A stretch of DNA of 64,000 nt. It comes from Enemella evansiae. GTDB taxonomy: Bacteria > Actinomycetota > Actinomycetes > Propionibacteriales > Propionibacteriaceae. The stretch is from assembly GCF_002250705.1 (NCBI RefSeq), contig NZ_NMVP01000005.1:1-64000 (forward strand), given 5' to 3'. Of the stretch, positions 6,993 to 15,568 are shown piece by piece (position 1 is the first letter of the stretch; every line of letters begins with the position of its first letter). The position numbers were made by a program, and so were the translations under genes. The notes under the pieces were generated by a model, which saw only the letters and a program-made list of their open reading frames with translations, was not told where the DNA came from and searched no databases.

Positions 6993-8495
6993 ATGAGTGA
7001 GCAGCAGCCGAAACAGCCCGCCCGCGGAGTGCCGTTCTCCGAGGCGTTCAAGGAGTTCATCCCGACCGGATGGGCGCCCTACGCCACCGAACTGCCCGAG
7101 CCGCTGGCCACCGCCGCGTGGACCCCGGCGCGCCGGAACAAGGTCAGCGAGCAGTTCCCCGGTGACCGGCTGGTGATCCCCGCCGGTGGGCTCAAGGTGC
7201 GCTCCAACGACACCGACTACCGCTACCGCCCGCACTCGGCGTTCGCACACCTGAGCGGGTTGGGCAGCGACCGGGAACCGGACGCGGTGCTGGTGCTGGA
7301 GCCGACCGACGACGGCCACGAGGCGACCCTGTATTTCAAGCCGCGGGCACCGCGGGAGGCCGAGGAGTTCTACGCCGACGCCCGCTATGGCGAGATGTGG
7401 GTCGGCCAGCGCGAGTCGCTGGCCGAGATGGAAGCGCTCACCGGGGTGTCGGTCGCCGATATCGCCGATCTGGAGGACGCGCTGGCGAAGAACCTCGGCA
7501 GCACCCGGGTGCGGATCGTCCGGGACGCCGATCCGGGGCTCACCGAACGGCTGGATTCGCTGCGCAGCAAGGAGACCGAGGCCGCGGTGACCGAGACGAC
7601 GGCGACCGAGGAGGCCGACCAGCAGCTGGCGACCGCACTCAGCGAGCTGCGGTTGGTCAAGGACGAGTTCGAGGTGGAGCAGCTGCGGCAGGCCTGCGCC
7701 GAGTCGGCCAAGGCGTTCGAGGCGGTCGTCCGGGATCTGCCCGAGGCGGTCCGTCGGGGCCGCGGTGAGCGCTGGGTGGAGGGCGTCTTCGGGCTGCACG
7801 CCCGGCACGCCGGCAATGCCGTCGGTTACGACACCATCGCCGCCGCCGGCAACCATGCCTGCACCCTGCACTGGATCCGCAACGACGGCGACATCCGAGG
7901 CGACGAGCTGCTGCTGATGGACGCCGGGGTGGAGCTGGACACCCTCTACACCGCCGACATCACCCGGACCCTGCCGGTCGGTGGCCGGTTCACCGACGCC
8001 CAGCGCGAGGTCTACGAGGCGGTGCTGGAGGCCCAGCAGGCCGGGATCGAGGCCGCTCGGGCGGGTGCGAAGTTCCTGGACGTGCACAATGCGGCGATCG
8101 CGGTGATCGCGAAACACCTGCACCAGTGGGGAATCCTGCCGGTCGAGGTCGCCGAGACCCTCGACCCGGAGACCGGCGGCCAGCACCGCCGCTGGATGGT
8201 GCACGGCACCTCGCACCATCTGGGCATCGACGTGCACGACTGCGCCCAGGCTCGCCGGGAGATGTACCGCGAGGGTACGCTGCTCCCCGGCATGGTGATC
8301 ACCGTCGAACCGGGTATCTACTTCCGCGAGAACGATCTGCTGGTACCCGAGCGGTTCCGCGGGATCGGCGTACGGATCGAGGATGACATCCTGATCACCG
8401 AGGACGGCAACGAGAATCTGTCGGCGATGCTGCCGCGCAGCGCGGCCGAGGTGGAGTCGTGGATGGCTCCACTGCTCGACGCCGACCGGGGCTGA
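6993..8495 (+). CDS. pepP: Aminopeptidase P family protein (Xaa-Pro aminopeptidase)
   Basis: A 500-residue M24B metallopeptidase expected to cleave Xaa-Pro bonds at peptide N-termini. There is an N-terminal creatinase-like domain (about 30-210) and a C-terminal pita-bread domain (about 225-490). The metal ligands are visible: the Asp pair in LMDAGVELDTLYTADITRT, His in VHGTSHHLGIDVHD, Glu in TVEPGIYF and Glu in IEDDILITEDG. The length is normal for the family. The start at 6993 is set by the TATGAT box 7 nt upstream. It is divergent from the acyltransferase gene and followed by corA after 72 bp. Confidence 0.92.
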   Translation: MSEQQPKQPARGVPFSEAFKEFIPTGWAPYATELPEPLATAAWTPARRNKVSEQFPGDRLVIPAGGLKVRSNDTDYRYRPHSAFAHLSGLGSDREPDAVLVLEPTDDGHEATLYFKPRAPREAEEFYADARYGEMWVGQRESLAEMEALTGVSVADIADLEDALAKNLGSTRVRIVRDADPGLTERLDSLRSKETEAAVTETTATEEADQQLATALSELRLVKDEFEVEQLRQACAESAKAFEAVVRDLPEAVRRGRGERWVEGVFGLHARHAGNAVGYDTIAAAGNHACTLHWIRNDGDIRGDELLLMDAGVELDTLYTADITRTLPVGGRFTDAQREVYEAVLEAQQAGIEAARAGAKFLDVHNAAIAVIAKHLHQWGILPVEVAETLDPETGGQHRRWMVHGTSHHLGIDVHDCAQARREMYREGTLLPGMVITVEPGIYFRENDLLVPERFRGIGVRIEDDILITEDGNENLSAMLPRSAAEVESWMAPLLDADRG

Positions 8496-8567
8496 GGGAC
8501 AGCCGAGGGGTCGATCACCGGGCCACCGTCGTGAAGGAGCATCGAGTGCAGTCCGAAGGAGGTCACC

Positions 8568-9680
8568 ATGGCAGACCAAGGCCCGCGCCGGCCGGCGACT
8601 CAGCCGACGCGTCCCCGCTACCCCTCCCCGCTCCGCGGACTGAGCAGACCGAAGCCCCGGATGCTGCAACCGGAGGGTTCGGCACCGCCGAGCTCGGTGG
8701 TGGCCTGGGCGCACTACGTGGACGGGGTGCGGGACGACTGCACCGAGCTGGAGGTGGCCACCGAGCGCGCCCTGCGCGGTGAGGGGTTCGTCTGGCTGGG
8801 GTTGAAGGATCCCTCCGATGAGGACATGTCCGGCTTCGCCAAGCAGTTCAACCTGCACCCGCTGGCGATCGAGGACGCGGTCGAGGGCCACACCCGCTCC
8901 AAGCTGGAGCAGTTCGGCGACACCCTGTTCGCGGTGATCTCGACGGTCGCCTATGTCGATCACACCGAGCTCACCGATTCCTCCGAGATCGTCTCCACCG
9001 GTCAGGTGATGATCTTCGTCGGCAGCAACTTCGTGATGACGGTACGCCGCGGTGAGCATGCCCAGCTGCGGACGCTGCGATCCCGACTGGAGGCCGATCC
9101 GGGGCGGCTGATGCGCGGCCCGGCCGAGGTGCTCTATTCGGTGATGGACAAGATCATCGACGACTACATGGGGGTGGTCGCGGAGTTCGAGAAGGACATC
9201 GACGAGATCGAGGGGCTGGTGTTCTCCCGGCAGGGGGCGCACGAGATCAACCGGGTCTACAACCTCAAACGCGAGCTGATCGAGTTCAAGCGCTCGGTGG
9301 TGCCGCTCGGTGCCCCGCTGCAGGCGCTGGCATCGCGGCCGATCGTCACCATCCCCGAGGACGCCCGGGCGTACTTCCGCGAACTGAGCGACCATCATCT
9401 GGAAGCCCGGGAAGCGGTGCAGTCCTTCGACGAGGTGCTGTCCACGATCCTGTCGGCGGCGCTGGCGCGGGCCAGCGTCGAGGACAACCAGGACATGCGC
9501 AAGATCTCTGCCTGGGTTGCGATCGTGGCGGTTCCCACGATGATCGCCGGCATCTATGGGATGAACTTCGAGAACATGCCGGAGCTGAGTTGGAAGTATG
9601 GCTACTTCCTGGTGCTCGGGCTGATCGCGATCGTGATGCTCTCCCTCTACTTCGGCTTCCGCCGCAACCGCTGGCTCTAG
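8568..9680 (+). CDS. corA: CorA-type magnesium/cobalt transporter
   Basis: A 370-residue inner-membrane divalent cation channel. A large N-terminal cytoplasmic domain (residues 1-300) with a long helix (SVMDKIIDDYMGVVAEFEKDI onwards) precedes two C-terminal transmembrane helices. The signature YGMNFENMPEL sits between them. A GGAGG ribosome site lies 5 nt before the ATG. The first 45 residues are Pro/Arg rich and not conserved. The Rieske gene follows within 10 bp and its AGGAGG overlaps the corA stop, so the two are co-transcribed. Magnesium is the likely substrate; cobalt or nickel cannot be excluded. Confidence 0.93.
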   Translation: MADQGPRRPATQPTRPRYPSPLRGLSRPKPRMLQPEGSAPPSSVVAWAHYVDGVRDDCTELEVATERALRGEGFVWLGLKDPSDEDMSGFAKQFNLHPLAIEDAVEGHTRSKLEQFGDTLFAVISTVAYVDHTELTDSSEIVSTGQVMIFVGSNFVMTVRRGEHAQLRTLRSRLEADPGRLMRGPAEVLYSVMDKIIDDYMGVVAEFEKDIDEIEGLVFSRQGAHEINRVYNLKRELIEFKRSVVPLGAPLQALASRPIVTIPEDARAYFRELSDHHLEAREAVQSFDEVLSTILSAALARASVEDNQDMRKISAWVAIVAVPTMIAGIYGMNFENMPELSWKYGYFLVLGLIAIVMLSLYFGFRRNRWL

Positions 9681-9690
9681 GAGGCCGAAC

Positions 9691-10680
9691 ATGTTCGAGG
9701 GATTCGCCCGCCAGTGGACGCCGGTGCTGCCGCTGCGCCGGATCGGAGCGCGGCCGCAGCGGGTGGCGGTGGCGGGTGAACAGCTTGTCGTCTGGCGGGT
9801 CGACGCGGACCGGGTCGGAGTGCTGCTGGATCGCTGTCCGCACCGCAGCGTCTCCCTGGCGCTGGGGAAACGGACCGCCGACGGTGGCATCCAGTGCGCC
9901 TTCCACGGTTGGCGTTTCGACGATGCGGGCAGCTGCACCCGGATCCCGTTCAACCCGGACCTGACGGCCGGTCACGGCCGGGACCGGCGCGGTGCGACGG
10001 CGCTGCCGCATCGCGAACTGGGTGGTCTGCTGTGGGTGTTCACCGGATTCGATCCGGACACCGAACCGCAGCTGCCCGAGACCCTGCTGGATGACTCGCT
10101 GATCCGCTTCACCCATACCGAGACCTGGGACGCGCACTGGACCCGGGCGATGGAGAACATGCTCGACTATCCCCATCTGCCCTATGTGCACCGCAACACC
10201 ATCGGCCGGTTCGTGCGGGCCAAGCAGACGCCGGATTCCCAACTGCACCAGGAGATCCGGGACACCGACTTCGGTTACGACCTGGTCCCCTGGCTGGACG
10301 AGAACGACCCCGGGGCGACACTGAAGTGGTACGCCCCGAACTCGATGGTGCTGGACACCCTGCCGGCGCCGCGGATGATGCGGATCCAGGTCTACTGCAT
10401 CCCGGCCGAGACCGACCGGGTCCGGATGCTGCTGATCACCACCCGCAACTTCGCCCGCAATCCCGCCGCCTCGCTGGCGTTCAACCGGTTCAACACCCTG
10501 GTGCTGCACCAGGACCGGGCCGTGGTGGAGTCCTCGGATCCGGTGGTGGTGCCGCGCGGCGCGGTGGAGACCTCGGTCCCGACCGACCGGGCCACGTTAC
10601 GGTTCCGCAGCTGGTTCAACCGGGAGCTGCGCGACAGCGTGGTGGCCGATCCGCGGGCTCAGCGGCCCGCGGAACGATAG
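9691..10680 (+). CDS. Rieske 2Fe-2S oxygenase-type protein
   Basis: A 329-residue protein. The Rieske cluster ligands are CPH (in DRCPHRSVSL) and CAFHGW (in IQCAFHGWRF), spaced as in ring-hydroxylating oxygenases such as the vanillate demethylase/KshA type. ENMLDYPHLPYVH contains the Asp and two His expected to bind the mononuclear iron, so it is probably catalytic rather than a ferredoxin. The substrate is unknown. It is coupled to corA by 10 bp. Its 3' end overlaps the convergent aldolase-like gene by 22 bp. Confidence 0.82.
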   Translation: MFEGFARQWTPVLPLRRIGARPQRVAVAGEQLVVWRVDADRVGVLLDRCPHRSVSLALGKRTADGGIQCAFHGWRFDDAGSCTRIPFNPDLTAGHGRDRRGATALPHRELGGLLWVFTGFDPDTEPQLPETLLDDSLIRFTHTETWDAHWTRAMENMLDYPHLPYVHRNTIGRFVRAKQTPDSQLHQEIRDTDFGYDLVPWLDENDPGATLKWYAPNSMVLDTLPAPRMMRIQVYCIPAETDRVRMLLITTRNFARNPAASLAFNRFNTLVLHQDRAVVESSDPVVVPRGAVETSVPTDRATLRFRSWFNRELRDSVVADPRAQRPAER

Positions 10681-11495
10681 GAGCGGACGCAGGCCGCGAA
10701 TCGCTCGGTGATCTCGGCCAGGCCCGTCGACCGGGTGGTGGCGTCGCGGTGCAGTTCCTGCAGCGCATGCCACCAGACCGCCCGGCCCACCGCGAAACCG
10801 GAGAACCCCTCGCCGGCAGCCTGCGCGATCCGCTCCTCCAGCACCGCGATACCGCGGCCGGCGCCGGTGACCAGCAGACACTCCGCGCCCTGTTCGTCGG
10901 CGGTCTCCCGCAGCATCCGGTACGCCGCAGCGCCCGCCTGCGGCGGCACGGCCCAGAAGTCCACCTCGGCCGCCTCGCCCAGGGCGCGCATCGCGGCCGC
11001 CGTCGATTCCGCCGGCTCCGGGTCGTCACCGTCATCGGTGCCGGCGAGCCGCAGTTCCACCAGCACGTTGGCGTCGGCGGCATGGGCGGCCCGGCAGGTC
11101 TCGGCGAGTCGCCGCCGCATCGTCTCCGGGGCCGCACGATCGACGGAATCGTGACGGAGCAACACTTTCACGTGGTCGGGCCGGTAGCGCCGCAGCAGGT
11201 CCGGGAGCTCCTCCGGACCGGGGTCGTCATCCCCGGCCGCGTCGAGCGCGATCGGCAACGCGAGCTGGAACCGGTGGGCCCGTGCCCACTCACCGATCCC
11301 CGGCTCCAGCCGATGGTCGATGACCAGACCAGTCTCCCGCCGACCACCGGCGGCCGGCACCAACCCGTCGAGCACCAACCGGATGGCCTCGGTGACGAAC
11401 GGTTGCTCCCCCGCCTGCGGCGGCCCGTCGTGACCGAACAGTTGCCGGATCAGCCACCGACGGTCGTCGACGGCGAGCAGCAGCAGATCGGCCAC
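10659..11495 (-). CDS. IolC C-terminal-like aldolase (DUF2090-type)
   Basis: A 278-residue protein with TIM-barrel character. It starts VADLLLLAVDDRRW and contains VIDHRLEPGI, PDHVKVLLRHDS, NVLVELRLAG and GFAVGRAVWW. These resemble the DUF2090 domain fused to IolC kinases, which acts as a 2-deoxy-5-keto-gluconate-6-phosphate aldolase-like domain. Here the domain stands alone. A GTG at 11495 starts 7 nt after the stop of the upstream general stress gene; a longer reading would overlap that gene. The exact reaction is inferred only at family level. Confidence 0.6.
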   Translation of the reverse strand: MADLLLLAVDDRRWLIRQLFGHDGPPQAGEQPFVTEAIRLVLDGLVPAAGGRRETGLVIDHRLEPGIGEWARAHRFQLALPIALDAAGDDDPGPEELPDLLRRYRPDHVKVLLRHDSVDRAAPETMRRRLAETCRAAHAADANVLVELRLAGTDDGDDPEPAESTAAAMRALGEAAEVDFWAVPPQAGAAAYRMLRETADEQGAECLLVTGAGRGIAVLEERIAQAAGEGFSGFAVGRAVWWHALQELHRDATTRSTGLAEITERFAACVRSYRSAGR

Positions 11496-11502
11496 GGCCG
11501 AC

Positions 11503-12000
11503 TCACTGGAAGTCGGCGGCGCGGGCGCCGGGCAGCTTGGCCAGCTCCTCACGGGCCTGGGCGGCGACCTTGTGCTCGCAGAGGATCTCGTATTTCGAGG
11601 GGACGGTGGTGCGGACCGAGTTGAAGTCGCGCTTGCCGCCGGTCATCGAATAGGCGAGGCCACCGAAGATGATGCTGATCACCACCGCGACCAGGATCGC
11701 GACGAGCAGCATCACCAGGAAGTTGTTGCCCTGGGTGAACAGCGACAGCAGGATGCCGACGAGCAGACCGGTGCTGATCCCCGACAGCGCCGAGGACCGG
11801 ATCACCGTGGCCCAGCTCTTGCGGCCGGTGACCCGCTCGATGAGCTTCAGGTCCGTGCCGACGATCGCCAGGTTCTGCACCGGGAATCGGTTGTCGGCAA
11901 GGAAATCCACGGCTCGCTGGGCGTCTTCATACTTCTCGTAGACCCCGACCGACTGCGGGAACTCGAGTTCGAAGCTCAGCCCCTGGAATGGTACGGACAT
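11503..12000 (-). CDS. General stress protein 17M-like (YflT domain) membrane protein
   Basis: A 165-residue protein. The N-terminal domain (SVGVYEKYEDAQRAVDFLADNRFPVQNLAIVGTDLKLIERVTGR, residues about 17-60) is the general-stress-protein 17M-like fold. Two adjacent transmembrane helices follow (about 70-90 and 94-118), then a short C-terminal region. GGGAGGAAA lies just upstream of the ATG at 12000, so this message has a leader. The downstream aldolase-like gene starts 7 nt after its stop. The function in stress is inferred from family naming only. Confidence 0.78.
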   Translation of the reverse strand: MSVPFQGLSFELEFPQSVGVYEKYEDAQRAVDFLADNRFPVQNLAIVGTDLKLIERVTGRKSWATVIRSSALSGISTGLLVGILLSLFTQGNNFLVMLLVAILVAVVISIIFGGLAYSMTGGKRDFNSVRTTVPSKYEILCEHKVAAQAREELAKLPGARAADFQ

Positions 12001-12045
12001 GGTTTCCTCCCGGGTTCGGCGTGGGGCCCAGTCTACCGAGACCGA

Positions 12046-12708
12046 TCAGTCCTCCGTGAACACGCAGAACTCGTTGCCCTCCGGGTCGGCGAGCACGTCC
12101 CAGGGCCGGTCGTCGGCGCGCGGCGACACGATCCTCGCACCGGCGTCGGTGAACTCCTCGACGCTGCCCCAGACATCCCAGTGCAACCGGTTCTTCCCCT
12201 GCCTGGGTTCCGGTACGCCGACGAACACCATGCTCTCGAACGGCAGCCCGGCACCGGTGATCCACCACCAGTCGACATCCGGTTCGGTGTCGGCGGGTAC
12301 GCCGAACCGCTCACCCCACCAGCGGGCCTGGGCACCCGGATCGGCACAGTCCAGCACCAGTTCGTACAACCGGTACGTCGGCACCGTCTCCCGCACGAAC
12401 ACGCAGAGCTCGAGCCCGTCGGGTGCGCGCAGCACCGTCCAATCGGGATGTTCGGCGACCATCTCGGCACCGAGTGAGGTGACATCCTCCACCGAGGCCG
12501 CATGCACATCCAGGTGGGCTCGGGCCTTCTGCGTCTTCGGTTCGGGCACCACGTTCACCCAGACGGTCTCCTCCGCGACACTCCCGCGCAGCGGCTGCGG
12601 CTCCCCCGGATCGCGCAGGTCGGCGTCCAGGCCGAGCACCGCCGCCCAGAACTCCACCGAGGTCGCCTGGTCGTCGGTGTCCAGAGCCAGATCCTTGAAG
12701 CGCGCCAT
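12046..12708 (-). CDS. VOC family protein, two glyoxalase-like domains
   Basis: A 220-residue cytosolic protein made of two betaalphabetabetabeta units. The first is ARFKDLALDTDDQATSVEFWAAVLGL...ARAHLDVHAASVEDV; the second is YRLYELVLDCADPGAQARWWGERFG...NRLHWDVWGSVEEF, ending PEGNEFCVF. Such tandem VOC proteins include glyoxalase-like and resistance-like members; no specific substrate is indicated. The ATG at 12708 lies 2 nt after the stop of the upstream CitE-like gene, so they form an operon. Confidence 0.82.
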   Translation of the reverse strand: MARFKDLALDTDDQATSVEFWAAVLGLDADLRDPGEPQPLRGSVAEETVWVNVVPEPKTQKARAHLDVHAASVEDVTSLGAEMVAEHPDWTVLRAPDGLELCVFVRETVPTYRLYELVLDCADPGAQARWWGERFGVPADTEPDVDWWWITGAGLPFESMVFVGVPEPRQGKNRLHWDVWGSVEEFTDAGARIVSPRADDRPWDVLADPEGNEFCVFTED

Positions 12709-12710
12709 CT

Positions 12711-13673
12711 TCACTCCCCGTCGTAGATGTCGGTGCCGGCATCCCGGGCACCGTCGTCCAGCCCGGCCGCGCGGCCCTTGGCGACGATCCGCTGGGCGAT
12801 CTTCATCCCGGCCTCGTCGACCATCTCGTCGTCCACCACGATCGCCCCGACCGCGCCACCGGCGGACGCGGTCGCTGCGGCGTACGCCTCGATGATTCGT
12901 TGCGAGCGTTCGAAGTCGGCCCTGCCGGGGGTGAAGATCTCGTTGCCGGCGGCGACCTGGTCGGGGTGCAGCACCCATTTGCCGTCATAACCGAGGGCGG
13001 CGCTGCGCCGGGCCGAGCGGCGGAACCCCTCCAGATCGCGGATCGCGACGAACGGCCCGTCGATCGCGGCCAACCCGTGCGCCCGGGCGGCGACCAGGAT
13101 GGTGAACAGCACGTGGTGGAAGGCGTCGGCGTCGTAACCGGCCGGCTGCTCCCCCACATTGGTGGATGCCATCCCGACCGAGGCCATGAAATCCCCCGGC
13201 CCGAAGACCAGCGACCGCATCCGCGGGCTGGCACCGGCGATCGCCTCGACCGCCAGCAGCCCGCGGGCGTCCTCGATCTGGGCCTCGATCCCGATCCGGC
13301 CCACCTCGAGACCCTGCCCCCGTTCGAGCTGGGTGAGCAGCAGATCCAGGGCGACGACCTGGTCGGCGGACTGCACCTTGGGCAGCACCAGCGCATCGAT
13401 CCGCGCCCCGGCGCCGGAGACCACCTCGATCACATCGGCATAGGTCCACTCGGTGCTCCAGTCGTTGACCCGCACCGTCAGCAGCGGCGCCGCCCAGTCC
13501 TGCCGGAGCGCGGCCACGATCCGCTGCCGCGCCTCCACCTTGGCGCTCGGCGCCACCGCGTCCTCCAGGTCGAGGAAGACCGCATCGACGCTCAGCCCGC
13601 GGGCCTTGGCGAGGAAACGGTCCGACGACCCGGGCACCGCCAGCACCGTGCGGCGTACCTGTTCAGCGTCCAT
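12711..13673 (-). CDS. CitE-like CoA ester lyase (HpcH/HpaI aldolase family)
   Basis: A 320-residue TIM-barrel lyase. RRTVLAVPGSSDRFLAKA (residues 7-24), DAVFLDLEDAVAP (catalytic acidic patch), ALVLPKVQSADQV, IEAQIEDARGL, LVFGPGDFMASVGM and GKWVLHPDQVA match the malyl-CoA/citramalyl-CoA lyase group. It is probably an Mg-dependent (3S)-malyl-CoA or citramalyl-CoA lyase; the substrate is not resolved. The C-terminal tail (residues about 285-320) is longer than in CitE. A TAGGGT box 6 nt upstream of the ATG suggests a leaderless transcript. It is divergent from the MgtE-N gene. Confidence 0.83.
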   Translation of the reverse strand: MDAEQVRRTVLAVPGSSDRFLAKARGLSVDAVFLDLEDAVAPSAKVEARQRIVAALRQDWAAPLLTVRVNDWSTEWTYADVIEVVSGAGARIDALVLPKVQSADQVVALDLLLTQLERGQGLEVGRIGIEAQIEDARGLLAVEAIAGASPRMRSLVFGPGDFMASVGMASTNVGEQPAGYDADAFHHVLFTILVAARAHGLAAIDGPFVAIRDLEGFRRSARRSAALGYDGKWVLHPDQVAAGNEIFTPGRADFERSQRIIEAYAAATASAGGAVGAIVVDDEMVDEAGMKIAQRIVAKGRAAGLDDGARDAGTDIYDGE

Positions 13674-13727
13674 GCCACGACCCTAGACCGGACACATCCG
13701 CTGGTCGGTAGGCAGTAACCTTCCCGG
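13674..13727. promoter_or_regulatory. Divergent leaderless promoters (CitE-like / MgtE-N gene)
   Basis: On the minus strand TAGGGT (13685-13680) is 6 nt before the ATG at 13673. On the plus strand TAACCT (13716-13721) is 6 nt before the GTG at 13728. Both fit leaderless initiation. Confidence 0.5.
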
Positions 13728-14978
13728 GTGACTTCCTCGACCTCCATCTTCATCTCCCGGATCCGCGGCATGAATGTCGTGGACGCCGGCGGTGACCAGA
13801 TCGGCAAGGTCCGCGACGTGGTCATCCAGGTCCGTACCGAGGGCCGGGCGCCGCGGGCGAAGGGCCTGGTGGTGGAGCTGTTCGCCCGGCAACGGATCTT
13901 CGTGAACATGGCCCGGGTGCACTCCATCGACGCGCAGCAGGTGGTCATCTCCGGCACCATCAACACCCGCCGATTCACCCGCCACGAGGCCGAGACGCTG
14001 GTGATCGACGACCTCTTCGACCGCCGGGTGCACCGGCGCAACCACACCGAACCGGTGACGGTCTACGACATCTCGATGCAGCAGGTCCGGGGCCGGGAGT
14101 GGGAGCTGGCCGAGGTGGCGGTGGCCGAGGTCGCCGGCCGCGGATTCCGGCGCAAGCCGCACGTCACGATCGTCGACTGGTCCGATGTCGATGTGCTGCG
14201 TCCCTCACCGCAGAGCCGGGAGCACGACCAGGTGCTGGCCGAGCTGGAGGACATGCACGCCGCCGATGTCGCCCGCGAGCTGCACGACATGGATCCCGAA
14301 CGCCGCGCCCAGGTGGTCGAGGCGCTCGACGACGCCCGGTTGGCCGATGCCCTGGAGGAGCTGCCGGAGAGCGAGCAGATCGAGGTGATCTCCAGCATGG
14401 AGGTCGAGCGCGCCGCCGACATCCTCGAGGAGATGGACCCCGACGACGCGGCCGACCTGATCGCGGGGCTCGGCGAGGAGAAGGCCGAGGAGTTGCTCGG
14501 CCGGATGCAGCCCGAGGACGCCTCCGACGTCCGCCGCCTGCTGGTCTATGAGGAGTCCACCGCCGGTGGCCTGATGACGCCGGAACCGGTGATCATGCCG
14601 CCCGACGCCACCGTCGCCGATGCGCTGGCGAAGGTCCGGATCGCCGAGCTGACCCCGGCTCTGGCCTGCATGGTGCACGTCTGCCGCAGCCCGCTGGAGA
14701 CCCCGACCGGACGCTACGTCGGCGGCGTACACATCCAACGCCTGCTCCGCGAACCCCCGTCGACGCTGATCTCCCAGCTGATCGACGACGACCTGGAACC
14801 GCTGCCGGCCGATGCACCGCTGACCGCGGTGAGCCGCCACTTCGCCACCTACAACCTGGTGAACGCGGCGGTGGTGGATGCCGACCAGCACCTGGTGGGT
14901 GCGGTCACCGTCGACGACGTGTTGGACCACATGCTGCCCGCCGACTGGCGCGGTCAGCACATGGAGGGAGGTGACTGA
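13728..14978 (+). CDS. MgtE N-terminal and CBS domain protein
   Basis: A 416-residue cytoplasmic protein. Residues 1-150 hold two PRC-barrel-like segments (GMNVVDAGGDQIGKVRDVVIQ). Residues about 170-275 form the MgtE N-domain superhelix (repeated DMDPERRAQVVEALD, SMEVERAADILEEMDPDDAADLIAGLGEE). Two CBS motifs follow (LMTPEPVIMPPDATVADAL and EPLPADAPLTAVSRHFATY...AVTVDDVLDHMLP). The transmembrane domain of MgtE is absent, so it cannot itself be a channel; a magnesium- or nucleotide-sensing role is inferred. The stop and the next start share one base (TGATG), so it is coupled to the DUF1003 gene. Confidence 0.85.
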   Translation: MTSSTSIFISRIRGMNVVDAGGDQIGKVRDVVIQVRTEGRAPRAKGLVVELFARQRIFVNMARVHSIDAQQVVISGTINTRRFTRHEAETLVIDDLFDRRVHRRNHTEPVTVYDISMQQVRGREWELAEVAVAEVAGRGFRRKPHVTIVDWSDVDVLRPSPQSREHDQVLAELEDMHAADVARELHDMDPERRAQVVEALDDARLADALEELPESEQIEVISSMEVERAADILEEMDPDDAADLIAGLGEEKAEELLGRMQPEDASDVRRLLVYEESTAGGLMTPEPVIMPPDATVADALAKVRIAELTPALACMVHVCRSPLETPTGRYVGGVHIQRLLREPPSTLISQLIDDDLEPLPADAPLTAVSRHFATYNLVNAAVVDADQHLVGAVTVDDVLDHMLPADWRGQHMEGGD

Positions 14979-15547
14979 TGGCCCGCGAACGCGCCGAGAA
15001 GCGAGACCGGCCCGAGAAGCGGGATCGGGACAAGGGCGACCGCGACCGGCTGAACACACCGGGACGGGAGAGCAGTCGATTCCCCCGGATCCGGATGGAC
15101 GGCGACACCTTCGGCGAGTTCGCCGAGGCCTTCGCACGGTTCATGGGCACCGCCGGCTTCCTGATGTGGATGACGATCATCATCATCCTCTGGATCGCGT
15201 GGAACACCCTGGCGCCCGAGTCGGTGCGCTTCGACCCGTTCCCGTTCATCTTCTTGACCCTGGTGCTGTCCCTGCAGGCGTCCTACGCCGCCCCGCTGAT
15301 CCTGTTGGCGCAGAACCGGCAGGAGGCGCGGGATCGGATCTCGGTCGAGGACGATCGCCGGCAGGCCGCACAGAGCCGGGCCGACATGGACTTCCTGGCC
15401 CGCGAGATCGCCAGCGTCCGGATGAACGTCGGCGAGCTGGCCACCCGCGACTACATCCGTTCCGAGCTGCGCAAGGAATTGCGCGAGCTGCTGGCCGAGC
15501 ACGACGAGCCCGCAGCTGGTCCCGAACGCGGTTCGGTCGGGGGTTGA
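14978..15547 (+). CDS. DUF1003 membrane protein
   Basis: A 189-residue protein. After a charged Arg/Lys/Asp-rich N-terminus (residues 1-30) come two transmembrane helices: MGTAGFLMWMTIIIILWIAW and FIFLTLVLSLQASYAAPLILL. The sequence FDPFPFIFLTLVLS...LLAQNRQ is the DUF1003 signature. A coiled-coil-like C-terminal tail follows. It is translationally coupled to the MgtE-N gene, an arrangement conserved in actinobacteria. The function is unknown; association with magnesium homeostasis is inferred from the partner. Confidence 0.88.
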   Translation: MARERAEKRDRPEKRDRDKGDRDRLNTPGRESSRFPRIRMDGDTFGEFAEAFARFMGTAGFLMWMTIIIILWIAWNTLAPESVRFDPFPFIFLTLVLSLQASYAAPLILLAQNRQEARDRISVEDDRRQAAQSRADMDFLAREIASVRMNVGELATRDYIRSELRKELRELLAEHDEPAAGPERGSVGG

Positions 15548-15555
15548 TCCCGAGA

Positions 15556-15568
15556 TAGGCTGGCACTC
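15556..15568 (+). promoter_or_regulatory. Leaderless-type -10 box of mrp
   Basis: TAGGCT at 15556-15561, 7 nt before the ATG at 15569. It lies just after the DUF1003 stop, so mrp has its own promoter. Confidence 0.55.

Noticed and set aside
6021..9953. Very long minus-strand open frame over the acyltransferase, pepP, corA and Rieske region
   Set aside because: It is the antisense of several well-supported genes; only its 3' part overlaps a real reading. High GC creates such open frames.
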